A DNA stretch of 64,000 bases from Roseovarius sp. GTDB lineage: Bacteria > Pseudomonadota > Alphaproteobacteria > Rhodobacterales > Rhodobacteraceae. The stretch covers positions 62,001 to 126,000 of the forward strand of contig NZ_JAUCYU010000013.1 in assembly GCF_030373445.1 (NCBI RefSeq), in the 5' to 3' direction. The translations under genes and the position numbers were made by a program. The notes under the pieces are model-generated. The model was not told the DNA's origin. It saw only the letters and a program-made list of their open reading frames with translations, and made no database searches. Shown here piece by piece: positions 27,564-36,895 of the stretch (position 1 is the stretch's first letter; every line of letters starts with the position of its first letter).

Positions 27564-29918
27564 TCAGCCGATGAGCTGCGGCACGATCGTCACGATCCAC
27601 GGGAAGAACCACAATATCGCGATCCCCACCACCTGGATCAGCACGAAGGGCGCCACACCGCGATAAATATGGCCCGTCGTCACCTCCTTCGGCGCCACGC
27701 CCCTCAGGTAGAACAGCGCGAAGCCAAATGGTGGCGTCAGGAACGAGGTCTGCAGGTTCACCGCGATCATGATCGTCACCCATTTCGGGTCGAACGTGCC
27801 GCCATAGATCACCGGCCCCACGATCGGGATGACGATGTAGATGATCTCGAGGAAATCCAGCACGAAGCCAAGGATGAACAGCACCAGCATCACGATCAGG
27901 AACACCGTGAACTCGTTGTCGAAGCTCTTCAGGAACTGCTGGATGTAATGCTCGCCCCCGAAGGAGATCACCACGAGGTTCAGAAGCTGCGAGCCGATCA
28001 GGATGGTGAACACCATCGACGTGACCTTCGCCGTCTCCCGCACCACCGGGCTCAGAACCCCGCCCGCGTACAGAACCCAGCACGCGAAGAACAGTCCGAA
28101 CGCGGCATAGATATAGGCGGCATAGGCCAGGAAGAACGCCACCCAGGTGTCGAAGCTCACGTTGTCATTGTTGATCCGCAGGTCGAAATTGATCCCGATC
28201 AGGATCGCCACGACGATGGCCAGCGTGGCGAAGATGATGATCCTGCCCGAGCGTTCCTCGTCGCGCAGCTTGCGATAGGCCGCCAGCATGATCGCCCCCG
28301 CGGCCCCCAGCGCCGCCGCCGGCGTCGGGTTGGTGATCCCGCCAAGGATCGAGCCCAGCACCGCCACGATCAGCACGAGCGGCGGGAACACCACCCGGAT
28401 CAGCTCGTTCTTCGACAGCCGCGCCGCGGCATGGACACAGCCATACATCGCCAGCGCGAAGGGGATCAGCAGCACCATCACCGACCCGCCCGCGCTCCAT
28501 TGCGGCCCGATCAGCAGGATATCGACCAGCAGGCCCAGCACCACGCCAAGCCCGCCCACCAGCAGCGGCGCCGGGCTGGCCGAGGGCATGATCCCCCGCG
28601 CCACCGCCAGCACCAGCGCGAACAGCAGCATGATCGTCGCCACACCGGTGCCGATCGGCGCCGCGTTGGCGATCTTGGCCGCGCGTCTCTCGGCGATTTC
28701 CTCTTCCGTCAGCTTGTGCGCCTCGGTCATCCCGCCGGATTCGTCGATCGCCGCCTGCTCGGCCACGGCCCTGTCCCAGGCCGCCTGTCCGTGCAGGTCG
28801 ATCATCGCCTCCTGGCAATCGGGGCTGACATTGGTCCGCAGGCTCGCCGCCTCTCCGCGCTCGGAATAGCGGTCGACATTCAGGCTCTGCGACCCGATCA
28901 CCCCGAACTCCGACAGCACCAGCATCCCGGCCACCAGCGCCACCGGCACGCCGATGAACCACGTAAAGCTCTCGCCCCGCGTGATCGGCTCGGCATTGGT
29001 CTGGCCCAGGTCATCGACCGCCGGCGCCTTCGACGGGTTGAACAGCGCGTAGCCGAAGGCATAAAGCGCATAGAGCAGCGCCAGCAGGATCCCCGGCAGA
29101 AGCGCCGCCTGGAACAGCGTGCCCACCGACACCACCGCCGGCTCGCCCAGGTAGGTCAGCGCGTCGGAACAGCCGGCCTCGATCGCCCGGTTCTCCTGCG
29201 CCACCGAATACAGGTCGCCCGCCAGCGTGCCCAGCAGCACGATCACGATAGACGGCGGAATGATCTGCCCCAGCGTGCCCGACGCGGCGATCACGCCGGT
29301 GGCAATCTCGGGGCTGTAATTGTGCCTGAGCATGGTGGGCAGGCTCAACAGGCCCATGGTCACCACCGTCGCCCCGACGATCCCGGTCGAAGCGGCAAGG
29401 AACGCCCCCACGACCACCACCGACACGGCCAGGCCGCCCGGCAGCGGGCCGAAGACCCGCGCCATCGTGGTCAGCAGGTCGTTGGCGATCTTCGACCGCT
29501 CCAGCGTGATGCCCATAAGCACGAACATCAGCACCGCCAGCAGCGTCTCGATCGACTGGCCCGCCAGCACGCGTTCGTTGATCCGGTTCACGATGAACGA
29601 GATGTTCCTGTCCAGCGCCATCTCCCAGCCGCGGTCGAAGACCGGCATGCCGATCCTTGGCAGATCCGGGTATCGGAAGACCGATATGCTCTCGGATTTC
29701 ACCCCGCTCTGTATCAGGTCCCTGTAGGCCTGCGACGAGGTGTCGATGGCCTGGTGAATAAGCAGTCCCGCACTGTCGAGCGCGGCGATGATCGCGAAAG
29801 AGATCACCCCCGCCCCGCCGATGGCGAAGGCCACCGGGAAACCCGACAGAATGCCCCCGAAGAGGCACAGGAACACGATGATCAGGCCGATCTCGACGCC
29901 ATCAAGTCCGAATAACAT
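27564..29918 (-). CDS. dctM: TRAP transporter large permease (DctM type, extended)
   Basis: A 784-residue inner-membrane protein, much longer than the usual 430 or so residues. DctM motifs are present in the N-terminal half (LMFVLMGITLERSKIANDLL, ASTGIVGATVVTMGLLSLP, GTLGQIIPPSIVIVLLG) and at the end (PIVGPVIYGG, NLQTSFLTPPFGFALFYLRG). The middle (about 300-600) holds a soluble insert (about 360-425, with EEEIAERRAAKIAN) and extra helices. It forms the Na+-driven channel of the TRAP system with DctQ, fed by DctP. It is last in dctP-dctQ-dctM. Confidence 0.92.
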   Translation of the reverse strand: MLFGLDGVEIGLIIVFLCLFGGILSGFPVAFAIGGAGVISFAIIAALDSAGLLIHQAIDTSSQAYRDLIQSGVKSESISVFRYPDLPRIGMPVFDRGWEMALDRNISFIVNRINERVLAGQSIETLLAVLMFVLMGITLERSKIANDLLTTMARVFGPLPGGLAVSVVVVGAFLAASTGIVGATVVTMGLLSLPTMLRHNYSPEIATGVIAASGTLGQIIPPSIVIVLLGTLAGDLYSVAQENRAIEAGCSDALTYLGEPAVVSVGTLFQAALLPGILLALLYALYAFGYALFNPSKAPAVDDLGQTNAEPITRGESFTWFIGVPVALVAGMLVLSEFGVIGSQSLNVDRYSERGEAASLRTNVSPDCQEAMIDLHGQAAWDRAVAEQAAIDESGGMTEAHKLTEEEIAERRAAKIANAAPIGTGVATIMLLFALVLAVARGIMPSASPAPLLVGGLGVVLGLLVDILLIGPQWSAGGSVMVLLIPFALAMYGCVHAAARLSKNELIRVVFPPLVLIVAVLGSILGGITNPTPAAALGAAGAIMLAAYRKLRDEERSGRIIIFATLAIVVAILIGINFDLRINNDNVSFDTWVAFFLAYAAYIYAAFGLFFACWVLYAGGVLSPVVRETAKVTSMVFTILIGSQLLNLVVISFGGEHYIQQFLKSFDNEFTVFLIVMLVLFILGFVLDFLEIIYIVIPIVGPVIYGGTFDPKWVTIMIAVNLQTSFLTPPFGFALFYLRGVAPKEVTTGHIYRGVAPFVLIQVVGIAILWFFPWIVTIVPQLIG

Positions 29919-29932
29919 TGTCCCCTGCCCCC

Positions 29933-30823
29933 TTAATGCGCGCCTTCATAGGCTTCTTCGCCATCGCCAAGCGTATCCTTGTCGAGGTACTTGTTCTCGC
30001 TCTCCGGCCCTTCCTTCCACTCCAGGTACGACCGGTAGAAGAACGCGATCGCGTGGATGAAGATCATGCCGGCGAAGGCCACCATCAGGATCTTGAACAG
30101 GAAATACCCGTTGAACCCGTTCGGGCTGAAGCCGATCGTCTCGACGTTCCAGCGCACCGCGCGGGCCTTCATCAGCAGCCGCTCCAGCGTGTCCGAGGCC
30201 GAGGGCTTGGGCGTGATCAGGTGTCGCCACAGGAAGTACCAGCCATACATCCAGATCAGGATCGCCATCGGCAGCATGAACAGCAGGCTGCCGACCATGT
30301 CGATCACCCGCTTGGTGCGGTGGCTGACAGTGGCATAGATCAGGTCGACCCGCACGTGCCCGCCCTGTACGAAGGTGTATGTACAGCACAGCGCCACCAC
30401 CATCGCGTTATAGAGCTTCAGTTCCTCCGACCACCAGCTGATGTCCATCTCCAGCGGGATCCCGAACCCGATCGAGATGTCCGGCCGGGCAAAGATGCGC
30501 TGCACGAAGACGATGATCACCTGCTGCAGCACCATGATCAGCCCGGCCCAGGCAAAGAACCGGCCGACCGTGTTGGCAAACCCCTCCATCACCCGGACAC
30601 AGCCCCACATCACGCCGTTCTTCCACATGCCGACGGCGGTCAGGATCAGGATCGCGGTGAAGACGACAAAGAAGAACTCGATCGACCCGCCGTAATAGAC
30701 GAACCGCATGATCGCTTCCTTGTCCGACCAGTCAAGCCAGAGCCCCGGATGGCTGATCGCGTAGAAAAAGTTGTAAAAGGCCAGGCCGATATTCTGGAAG
30801 AACCAGGCGACTGCATCCAGCAT
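29933..30823 (-). CDS. dctQ: TRAP transporter small permease (DctQ type)
   Basis: A 296-residue membrane protein, on the long side for DctQ. The core motif CCTYTFVQGGHVRVDLIYATVS matches small TRAP subunits, and the helices before it (VYYGGSIEFFFVVFTAILIL) are an N-terminal extension. A polar loop (about 190-230) separates later helices. It pairs with DctM to form the permease. Spacing to dctM is 14 bases, so the two are cotranslated. The dctP gene lies 91 bases upstream with a hairpin between. Confidence 0.9.
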   Translation of the reverse strand: MLDAVAWFFQNIGLAFYNFFYAISHPGLWLDWSDKEAIMRFVYYGGSIEFFFVVFTAILILTAVGMWKNGVMWGCVRVMEGFANTVGRFFAWAGLIMVLQQVIIVFVQRIFARPDISIGFGIPLEMDISWWSEELKLYNAMVVALCCTYTFVQGGHVRVDLIYATVSHRTKRVIDMVGSLLFMLPMAILIWMYGWYFLWRHLITPKPSASDTLERLLMKARAVRWNVETIGFSPNGFNGYFLFKILMVAFAGMIFIHAIAFFYRSYLEWKEGPESENKYLDKDTLGDGEEAYEGAH

Positions 30824-30866
30824 CGCTCCCCCCGGGACTGTTGTACGGGCCGCTGGCCCAAATGGC

Positions 30867-30891
30867 GGCGGGCCCCGCCGGGGGACCCGCC
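30867..30891 (-). terminator. Intercistronic hairpin between dctP and dctQ
   Basis: GGCGGG/CCCGCC arms with a GC-rich interior lie between the dctP stop and the dctQ start. Such hairpins often stabilise or partially terminate transcripts, so that more binding protein than permease is made; that role is inferred here. Confidence 0.45.
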
Positions 30892-30914
30892 CTTCTCGTC
30901 AGGCCATGGCCCGA

Positions 30915-32000
30915 TCAGATACCGACGACGCGGTTGCGCTGGCGCGTGAACTCGTCTTCCGAACGGCTGATCCATTCGGCCGAGCTGCGCAGCGACGCCA
31001 TGTAGCTCTCGTAGAAGCGGGCGTACATCTCGTCGCCCATCGGCTCCTGCGTGACTTCCTCGGCGGCGGTGCCGAACGCATCCCAGACCGAGTCCGGGAA
31101 CTCGCGGATCTGAACGCCGCCCGACTGCAGGCGCTGCAGCGCGGCCGAGTTGTTGGCCATGAACAGCGACATCGTCCAGATGTTCGACGCCCGCGCGGCC
31201 TGGCTCACGATCTCTTTCTGCGCGGCGGTCAGGTCCTCGTAGATGTCGAGGTTCATGTTCAGGTTCAGGTTCGGGCCCGGCTCGTGGAAACCGGCGGTAT
31301 AGTACATCTTGGTGATTTCCTGGAAACCGGCCTTCTCGTCGGCCCACGGCCCGATCCACTCGGTCCCGTCGATCGCGCCCGAGGCCAGCGCCTGATACAC
31401 TTCCGCGCCCGGCAGGTTCTGCACGCTCGCGCCCAGCTTGCCCAGAACCTGGCCGCCCTGGCCCGGCATCCGGAACCGCAGGCCCTGGAAGTCCTCGGGG
31501 CTGTTGATTTCCTTGCTGAACCAGCCACCCGACTGCGGGCCGGTGTTGCCGGCGGGGAAGGATTTCATGCCGAAGATGCCGTACAGCTCGTCGGCCATCT
31601 CGGCGCCGCCGTCATGGTAGTACCAGTTGTTGAATTCCATGAAGTTCATGCCGAACGGCACCTGGCTGAAGAACGACAGCGCCGGGTGCTGGCCCATGAA
31701 GTAGTAGTCGACACCGTGATACAGGTCGGCCTGGCCCGACGACACCGCGTCGAACACCTCGAACGCGCCGACAAGCTCGCCGGCGGCCTTGAGATCGATG
31801 GTCAGCTGGCCGTCGCTCATCGCGGTGATGGCGTCTGCGCAGTATTGCGCGCTGTCATGCACCCCGGCCAGGCCCCGGCCCCAGGTGGTGACCATGGTCA
31901 GCGTGCGGTTGCCCTGGGCGTAGGCCGGTGCGGCCAGCGCCGACGCGGCGGCCGCACCGCCGCCGAGTGCGGAATTTCTCAGAAATGAACGACGATCCAT
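30915..32000 (-). CDS. dctP: TRAP transporter solute-binding protein (DctP/TakP-like)
   Basis: A 361-residue periplasmic protein. The start at ATG 32000 gives a Tat-type signal (MDRRSFLRNSALGGGAAAAS, cleaved near AYA-QG). The mature part contains FPAGNTGPQSGGWFSKEINS and GAIDGTEWIGPWADEK, typical of the TakP-like branch that binds 2-keto acids or lactate. Family membership is clear, but the ligand here is not. It is the first gene of the TRAP operon and divergent from a Cache-sensor histidine kinase, which suggests that the transporter and sensor share a ligand. Confidence 0.93.
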   Translation of the reverse strand: MDRRSFLRNSALGGGAAAASALAAPAYAQGNRTLTMVTTWGRGLAGVHDSAQYCADAITAMSDGQLTIDLKAAGELVGAFEVFDAVSSGQADLYHGVDYYFMGQHPALSFFSQVPFGMNFMEFNNWYYHDGGAEMADELYGIFGMKSFPAGNTGPQSGGWFSKEINSPEDFQGLRFRMPGQGGQVLGKLGASVQNLPGAEVYQALASGAIDGTEWIGPWADEKAGFQEITKMYYTAGFHEPGPNLNLNMNLDIYEDLTAAQKEIVSQAARASNIWTMSLFMANNSAALQRLQSGGVQIREFPDSVWDAFGTAAEEVTQEPMGDEMYARFYESYMASLRSSAEWISRSEDEFTRQRNRVVGI

Positions 32001-32224
32001 GTGGTGTTTCCTCCCGATACAATTTGAGCGCCGCAGGCTCTTGGTGTCCCGCGCGCGGATCGTTGCAAGTGCGACGACCCTAGCGTGCACACGGTAACAT
32101 GGGAATACCGACTTCTGCGTAGAAACCCGCCCCCGCCGCGAATTTAGCGCTTAATTATCAGGCTTTGAGCCACCGCGACGTTATGAGTCTGTGCAACCGC
32201 AACGATTCGCTATATCGATTCGTC

Positions 32225-33655
32225 ATGCAGGCTTTACACAGCAGACTCCGGCTCAATTACGGGCAGAAACTGTTCCTCGTCGCCACCCTGCCGCTCGTCT
32301 TCGCGGCGGTCCTGATCTCGGTCATCGTCACGCTCGAATCCCGGCAACTGGCCGAGCGCGAAATCCGCAACCTCGAGGACCAGCTGATCGCCGCCAAGCG
32401 CGACGAGCTCAAGAACTACATGTCCATCGCCCGCACCGCCTTCGTCAACATCTACGGCCGCGCGGCGCCCGATGACGAGGCGGCGAAACTGGCCGTCACC
32501 CAGATCCTCTCGGCCATGCTCTACGGGCAGGACGGCTACTTCTTCGTCTTCGATTACGACGGCACCAACCTCGTCAGCCCGCGCCGGACGGAACTGATCA
32601 CCCGCAACTGGTCCGGGCTCGAGGACGAGAACGGCACGCCCGTCACCGACAAGCTGATCCGCCTCGCCCGCACCGGCGGCGGCTACCACAGCTACGAATG
32701 GCCCAAGCCCTCCACCGGCGAGACGGCGACGATGATCACCTACGTGGTCGGCCTGCAGGACTGGCGCTGGGCCGTTGGCACCGGCGTCTTCGTCGATGAC
32801 GTGGTCGCCACCGTGAACGCCGCGCGCGCCGGGGTCGAAAACCGCGTCCAGCGCACCTTTCTCTGGATCGGCGGCATCACCCTCGCCGCCCTGCTGCTGG
32901 TCTTCGTCACCGGCCTCTTCATCAACATCCGCGAACGCCGCCTCGCCGACGCCAAGCTCAAGAAGCTCACCCAGCGGGTCTTCGACGCCCAGGAGGAAGA
33001 GCGCGGCCGCGTCGCCCGCGAGCTGCATGACGGCATCAGCCAGATCCTCGTCGGCGTCCGCTACGCGCTCGACACCACCCGCCGGCGGATGGCGGCGGGC
33101 GACACCCGCGCCGCCGACAATCTCGACAAGGGCATCGCCTATCTCTCCGGTGCGATCCAGGAAGTGCGCCGCATCAGCCGCGACCTGCGCCCCGGCGTGC
33201 TCGACGATCTCGGCCTCGGGCCGGCGCTGAAGGCGCTGATCGAGGATTTCGGCCAGCGCACCGGCGTCGAGATCGAGTTCGACACGGTCGTCTTCCGCAA
33301 CCGGCTCGACGGCGATTCCAAGATCGCCCTCTACCGCGTCGCCCAGGAGGCGCTGACCAATGTCGAGCGCCATTCCGGCGCCACCCGCGTCTCGATCGAC
33401 CTGCGCGGCCACGCCCGCGGCGCCACCCTGCGGATCACCGACAACGGCCGCGGGCTCGACCAGTCGGGCCGCCGCGACAGCACCGGCAATGGCGGGCTAG
33501 GCCTGCGCAACATGCAGGAACGCATCGAACAGCTTGACGGCACGCTCAGAATATTGTCCAGCAAGTCCGGCACCGTGATCGAGGCCTCCGTGCCCCTCAC
33601 CCACCTCCTGCCGCCGCAGGAACGCACCGACACCAACACCAAGGCCAGTGCATGA
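32225..33655 (+). CDS. Cache-domain sensor histidine kinase (NarX/DegS type)
   Basis: About 476 residues. A first membrane helix (QKLFLVATLPLVFAAVLISV) is followed by a periplasmic Cache domain (about 45-185, with YGQDGYFFVFDYDGTNLVSP), a second helix (about 205-228), a HisKA_3 domain with the phospho-acceptor in ARELHDGISQILVG, and a HATPase domain (RITDNGRGLD, GGLGLRNMQERIEQLDG). Starts are uncertain: ATG 32225 was chosen because it is closest to the first helix; the track start 32165 is TTG and ATG 32183 is possible. It is coupled to the next gene by ATGA and is divergent from the TRAP operon. Confidence 0.88.
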   Translation: MQALHSRLRLNYGQKLFLVATLPLVFAAVLISVIVTLESRQLAEREIRNLEDQLIAAKRDELKNYMSIARTAFVNIYGRAAPDDEAAKLAVTQILSAMLYGQDGYFFVFDYDGTNLVSPRRTELITRNWSGLEDENGTPVTDKLIRLARTGGGYHSYEWPKPSTGETATMITYVVGLQDWRWAVGTGVFVDDVVATVNAARAGVENRVQRTFLWIGGITLAALLLVFVTGLFINIRERRLADAKLKKLTQRVFDAQEEERGRVARELHDGISQILVGVRYALDTTRRRMAAGDTRAADNLDKGIAYLSGAIQEVRRISRDLRPGVLDDLGLGPALKALIEDFGQRTGVEIEFDTVVFRNRLDGDSKIALYRVAQEALTNVERHSGATRVSIDLRGHARGATLRITDNGRGLDQSGRRDSTGNGGLGLRNMQERIEQLDGTLRILSSKSGTVIEASVPLTHLLPPQERTDTNTKASA

Positions 33656-34299
33656 CCGACACGCCCACCCGCATCGTCATCGTCGACGATCACCCGATGG
33701 TCGCCGAAGGCATCCAGTCGATCCTCGAAAGCTACGACGATGTCCAGGTGATCGCCACGCTCTCGACCGGCCAGCAGATCATCGACAACGTCGAAACCCT
33801 CCGGCCCGACGTGATCCTGCTCGACCTCAACATGCCCGGCATCGGCGGGCTCTCGACCACCGAGATCATCCTCGAACGCCGCCCCGAGACGCGCATCCTG
33901 ATCCTGTCGATGCATGACAGCCCCGAATACATCTCCTCCGCCCTCAGCCACGGCGCCGTGGGCTACGTGCTGAAGGACGTCCCCACCGAGGAGATCAAGC
34001 GCGCCATCGACGCGGTCATGGCGGGGCGCCGCTACCTCTGCACCGGCGCGCAAGGCTCCCTCGCCCCGCGCGAGGGCGGCCTGCGCGAACAGCTCACCAA
34101 CCGCGAACAGACCATCCTGCTTCAGGTGGCCCAGGGCCGGTCGAACCGAGAGGTGGCGCTCGACCTCGACATCTCGATCCGCACCGTCGAAACCCACCGC
34201 AAGAACATCAAGAGCAAGCTCGGCATCAGCTCGACCGCCGGCCTGACCCGCTACGCCATGGAACACGGCATGCTGCAGGGCACCAGCGTCTCGCTTTAG
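33652..34299 (+). CDS. NarL/FixJ family response regulator
   Basis: A 215-residue protein with a receiver domain and a LuxR-type HTH. The acidic pocket is in IVIVDDHPMVAEG, the phospho-Asp in VILLDLNMPGIGG and the conserved Lys in GYVLKDVPTEEI. The HTH is LTNREQTILLQVAQGRSNRE with SIRTVETHRKNIKSKL. It overlaps the kinase gene by 4 bases and almost certainly forms a two-component pair with it. Control of the divergent TRAP operon is likely by position but not shown. Confidence 0.95.
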   Translation: MTDTPTRIVIVDDHPMVAEGIQSILESYDDVQVIATLSTGQQIIDNVETLRPDVILLDLNMPGIGGLSTTEIILERRPETRILILSMHDSPEYISSALSHGAVGYVLKDVPTEEIKRAIDAVMAGRRYLCTGAQGSLAPREGGLREQLTNREQTILLQVAQGRSNREVALDLDISIRTVETHRKNIKSKLGISSTAGLTRYAMEHGMLQGTSVSL

Positions 34300-34386
34300 G
34301 GGGCGTTGCGGGGGGCCAGCCCCCAACGTCGAAATTCCCTTGGAATTTCAACGTCTCCCCCGGGATATTTCCGGCCAGAAGAAGCC
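34300..34386. repeat. Roseobacter-type intergenic palindrome (copy 4, reverse orientation)
   Basis: In reverse orientation to the other copies: GGGGGCC/GCCCCC-type hairpin, GAAATTCC-CTT-GGAATTTC (34331-34349), then CCCCCGGGATATTTCCGGCC and AGAAGAAGC. It fills the gap between the response-regulator gene and the convergent phoX-like gene. Confidence 0.75.
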
Positions 34387-34423
34387 CCGGTGCCGCGAAA
34401 CACCGGGGCCGTCTTTCCCAGGC

Positions 34424-36322
34424 TCAGCCGACCAGCCCGCCATCCTCGCGCCAGACCACCACCACCGACGAGCGCGGCAGCTTGCCCTCGCCGTCGGGGA
34501 AGGGCGCGTCGGGGTGCTGGATGCCCACGAACATCGCCGTCCGGTCCGCCGACCACGTGAGCCCGGTCACTTCCGAGCCCTTGGGCCCGGTCAGGAAGCG
34601 CGCGATCTCGCCCGTCACCGGGTCGCCCGCCAGCATCTGGTTGTTGCCCATGCCCGCGAACTCGCCCTCGTTGCTGTCATCGCCATCGGTCTGGATCCAG
34701 ACCAGCCCGGCGCTGTCGAAGGCCATCCCGTCGGGCGAGTTGAACATGTTGCCGTTCGTCACGTTCTCCGAGCCGCCATAGACGTTCTTGTACACGTCCG
34801 GGTTGCCCGCCATCACGTAGAGATCCCAGTCGAACGTATCGGCGGCATGATCGTCCTCATGCGGCCGCCAGCGCACGATCTGGCCGTAATTGTTGGTCTC
34901 GCGCGGGTTGGGCCCGTTCACCGGCGTCTCGTCACCGCCCGCATTGGGCTTCACGCCGCGGTTCTTGTTGTTGGTCAGGCAGCAATAGGCCTCGACGGCA
35001 TGCGGGTTGGCGGCGATCCACTCCGGCCGGTCCATCGTCGTGGCGCCCACCTTCGAGGCCGCCATCCGGGCGAAGACCAGCACCTCGGCAAGGCTTTCCA
35101 TGCCGGTGCTCTCCGGCGTCAGCGCCAGCCACTGGCCAGTGCCGTCATCGTTGAACTTCGCGGCATAGAGCGTGCCCTCGTCCAGCAGCCCCCCGGTCGA
35201 CCCGCCCGGCGCATAAGCCGCGTTTGAGACGAAGCGATACATGAACTCGCCCCGCTCGTCGTCGCCCATGTAGACCACCACGCGCCCGTCGGGCGCCAGC
35301 ACCACCTCGGCATTCTCGTGCTTGAAACGGCCCAGCCCGGTATGCTTGACCGGCGTGCTCTCCGGGTCCGCCGGGTCGATCTCGACCACCCAGCCCGCGC
35401 GATGCGGCTCGTTGGGGTTTTTCGCCGTATCGAACCGGTCATCCCACTTGTGGTAATCGTAGCCCCAGCCATCGGCCCCGATCCCGTAGCGCTCGTACCC
35501 GGCCTGCACCGCCTCCGGCACGTCACCCTCGGACGTGGCACCGAAATACCCGTTGAAGTTCTCCTCGCAGGTCAGGTAGGTGCCCCACGGCGTCTTGCCC
35601 GAGCCGCAATTGTTGTACGTGCCAAGGCTCTCGGTCCCGCTCGGGTCGGCCTCGGTCTTGAGCAAGTCATGCCCGGCAGCAGGCCCCGCAAGGGTCATCG
35701 GCGTCAGATGCGTGATCCGCCGGTTATACGGGCTGTCGACCACGACGCCCCAGCCACCCTCGCCCTTCTCGATCTCCATCACCGTCACGCCCTGCAGCTT
35801 CTGCAGCTTGCGCACGTCGTCGAGGCTGGCGGGCACGCCTTCCCCGGTCTGCGGCAGGTTGATCTCCTGGTTGGTGTATTCGAGGTTCACCGCGATCAGC
35901 TCGTGCCCGTCATGCACGAAGCTTTCCATCCCGTCGGTGTTCTCTCCGAACACCCGGTCGGCGCTCTCGGCATCGCCGCCGGTCTCGTGGTCGAACGCCG
36001 GCGCGTCGGAAAACAGCGGATCGCCCCAGCGCACCAGAACGTCCCAGCTGTAGCCCTCGGGCACATGCACCGTGGCATCGGTCTGCGCCCCGATCGGCGT
36101 GAAGGCAAAGCGCGAGACTTCCATCGCCTCGGCGGCCGAGCCCAGCAGCTGCGCCGTACCCATCGCCGCGGCGCCCGAGCCGAAGGCCATCACCCCGCCA
36201 AGGAAGCCCCGCCGCGAAAGCGCACGCTCGACCACCTCGTCGAAATCGCACCCCTCGGGGCGCGGGTCGTTCAGCTCGTCCCACTCGTCGGCGGATATCC
36301 GGTTTCCCTGCGCGTCTTTCAT
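34424..36322 (-). CDS. PhoX family phosphatase-like protein
   Basis: A 632-residue protein. ATG 36322 has an AAGGGAG site at suitable spacing; the track start 36367 lies further upstream. A Tat-type motif SRRGFLGGVMAFGSGAAAMG sits at about residues 37-56, after a polar N-terminus. The rest matches the PhoX/DUF839 family of calcium-dependent phosphatases (HVPEGYSWDVLVRWGDPLFS, NNCGSGKTPWGTYLTCEENF, GLVWIQTDGDD). Export to the periplasm and release of phosphate from organic esters are inferred from the family. No pst or pho genes are adjacent. Confidence 0.9.
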   Translation of the reverse strand: MKDAQGNRISADEWDELNDPRPEGCDFDEVVERALSRRGFLGGVMAFGSGAAAMGTAQLLGSAAEAMEVSRFAFTPIGAQTDATVHVPEGYSWDVLVRWGDPLFSDAPAFDHETGGDAESADRVFGENTDGMESFVHDGHELIAVNLEYTNQEINLPQTGEGVPASLDDVRKLQKLQGVTVMEIEKGEGGWGVVVDSPYNRRITHLTPMTLAGPAAGHDLLKTEADPSGTESLGTYNNCGSGKTPWGTYLTCEENFNGYFGATSEGDVPEAVQAGYERYGIGADGWGYDYHKWDDRFDTAKNPNEPHRAGWVVEIDPADPESTPVKHTGLGRFKHENAEVVLAPDGRVVVYMGDDERGEFMYRFVSNAAYAPGGSTGGLLDEGTLYAAKFNDDGTGQWLALTPESTGMESLAEVLVFARMAASKVGATTMDRPEWIAANPHAVEAYCCLTNNKNRGVKPNAGGDETPVNGPNPRETNNYGQIVRWRPHEDDHAADTFDWDLYVMAGNPDVYKNVYGGSENVTNGNMFNSPDGMAFDSAGLVWIQTDGDDSNEGEFAGMGNNQMLAGDPVTGEIARFLTGPKGSEVTGLTWSADRTAMFVGIQHPDAPFPDGEGKLPRSSVVVVWREDGGLVG

Positions 36323-36456
36323 GGCTGGCATCTCCCTTGCTTCAAAGACTGTCTGTCCCTCCTGCATTGGGTGATTCCTGTAAAATCCATGTGTCCCTTT
36401 TCATCAAACCCGCCCCGGAGCCGAAAAATCCCCGCCTTGCGCGGAATGACGCCGCC

Positions 36457-36639
36457 TCAGGTACAGCGCACCCCCGCCTCCACCAGCTCGAACGCCACGA
36501 TCTCGAACTCGTAGAGCGCGCTGTTATCCGCCCGCATCGCCCGCGCGATCAGCCGGCCCTCGGCGTCGTGATAGACCGCGTGCGCCGTGTGCAGCGCCCG
36601 GTAGCAATGGTCGCCGTTGGGATAATAATACTTGATCAT
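36457..36639 (-). CDS. Small hypothetical protein (60 aa)
   Basis: A 60-residue protein, MIKYYYPNGDHCYRALHTAH onward, ending in VEAGVRCT. A good GGAGAG ribosome site is present upstream, and base composition is normal, so I take it as real. No domain is recognised. It is transcribed toward phoX with a 134-base gap and is separated from the ilv leader on the other side. Confidence 0.6.
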   Translation of the reverse strand: MIKYYYPNGDHCYRALHTAHAVYHDAEGRLIARAMRADNSALYEFEIVAFELVEAGVRCT

Positions 36640-36844
36640 GCCGCTCTCCTTCGCTTCGGGCCATCTCTCCCCCTTTCCTACCCCCGCCCCCTGACAACCA
36701 TTGTCGGCATACCCCGCTCCCGCGCAACATCCGGAAAGAAAACCCGCCGCCCTGCGACATTTTTTTCACCAACACCCCCATGACAGCGGTTGACGGGTCC
36801 CGTCCCCCGCCATAATGTCCCGCGCACGCAGACAGGAGCTTCCG

Positions 36845-36895
36845 ATGATCGGTTCGATCGTAATTCTGGTAGGTAAATGGCGCATGGGCCGGTAA
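36845..36895 (+). CDS. ilv operon leader peptide
   Basis: A 16-codon ORF, MIGSIVILVGKWRMGR, too short for the ORF track. AGGAG precedes it at good spacing. Six of 16 residues are Ile, Val or Leu, five of them consecutive (IVILV), the hallmark of attenuation control by branched-chain aminoacyl-tRNA. It is followed by a mutually exclusive antiterminator/terminator pair before ilvB. Confidence 0.88.
   Translation: MIGSIVILVGKWRMGR

Noticed and set aside
27561-29915. A 784-residue plus-strand ORF exactly opposite dctM
   Set aside because: It mirrors the dctM frame; the composition is not protein-like.
36341-36410. Possible Pho box upstream of the PhoX-like gene
   Set aside because: CTGTAAAATCCATGTGTCC resembles one only loosely; the half-sites do not match the expected spacing.
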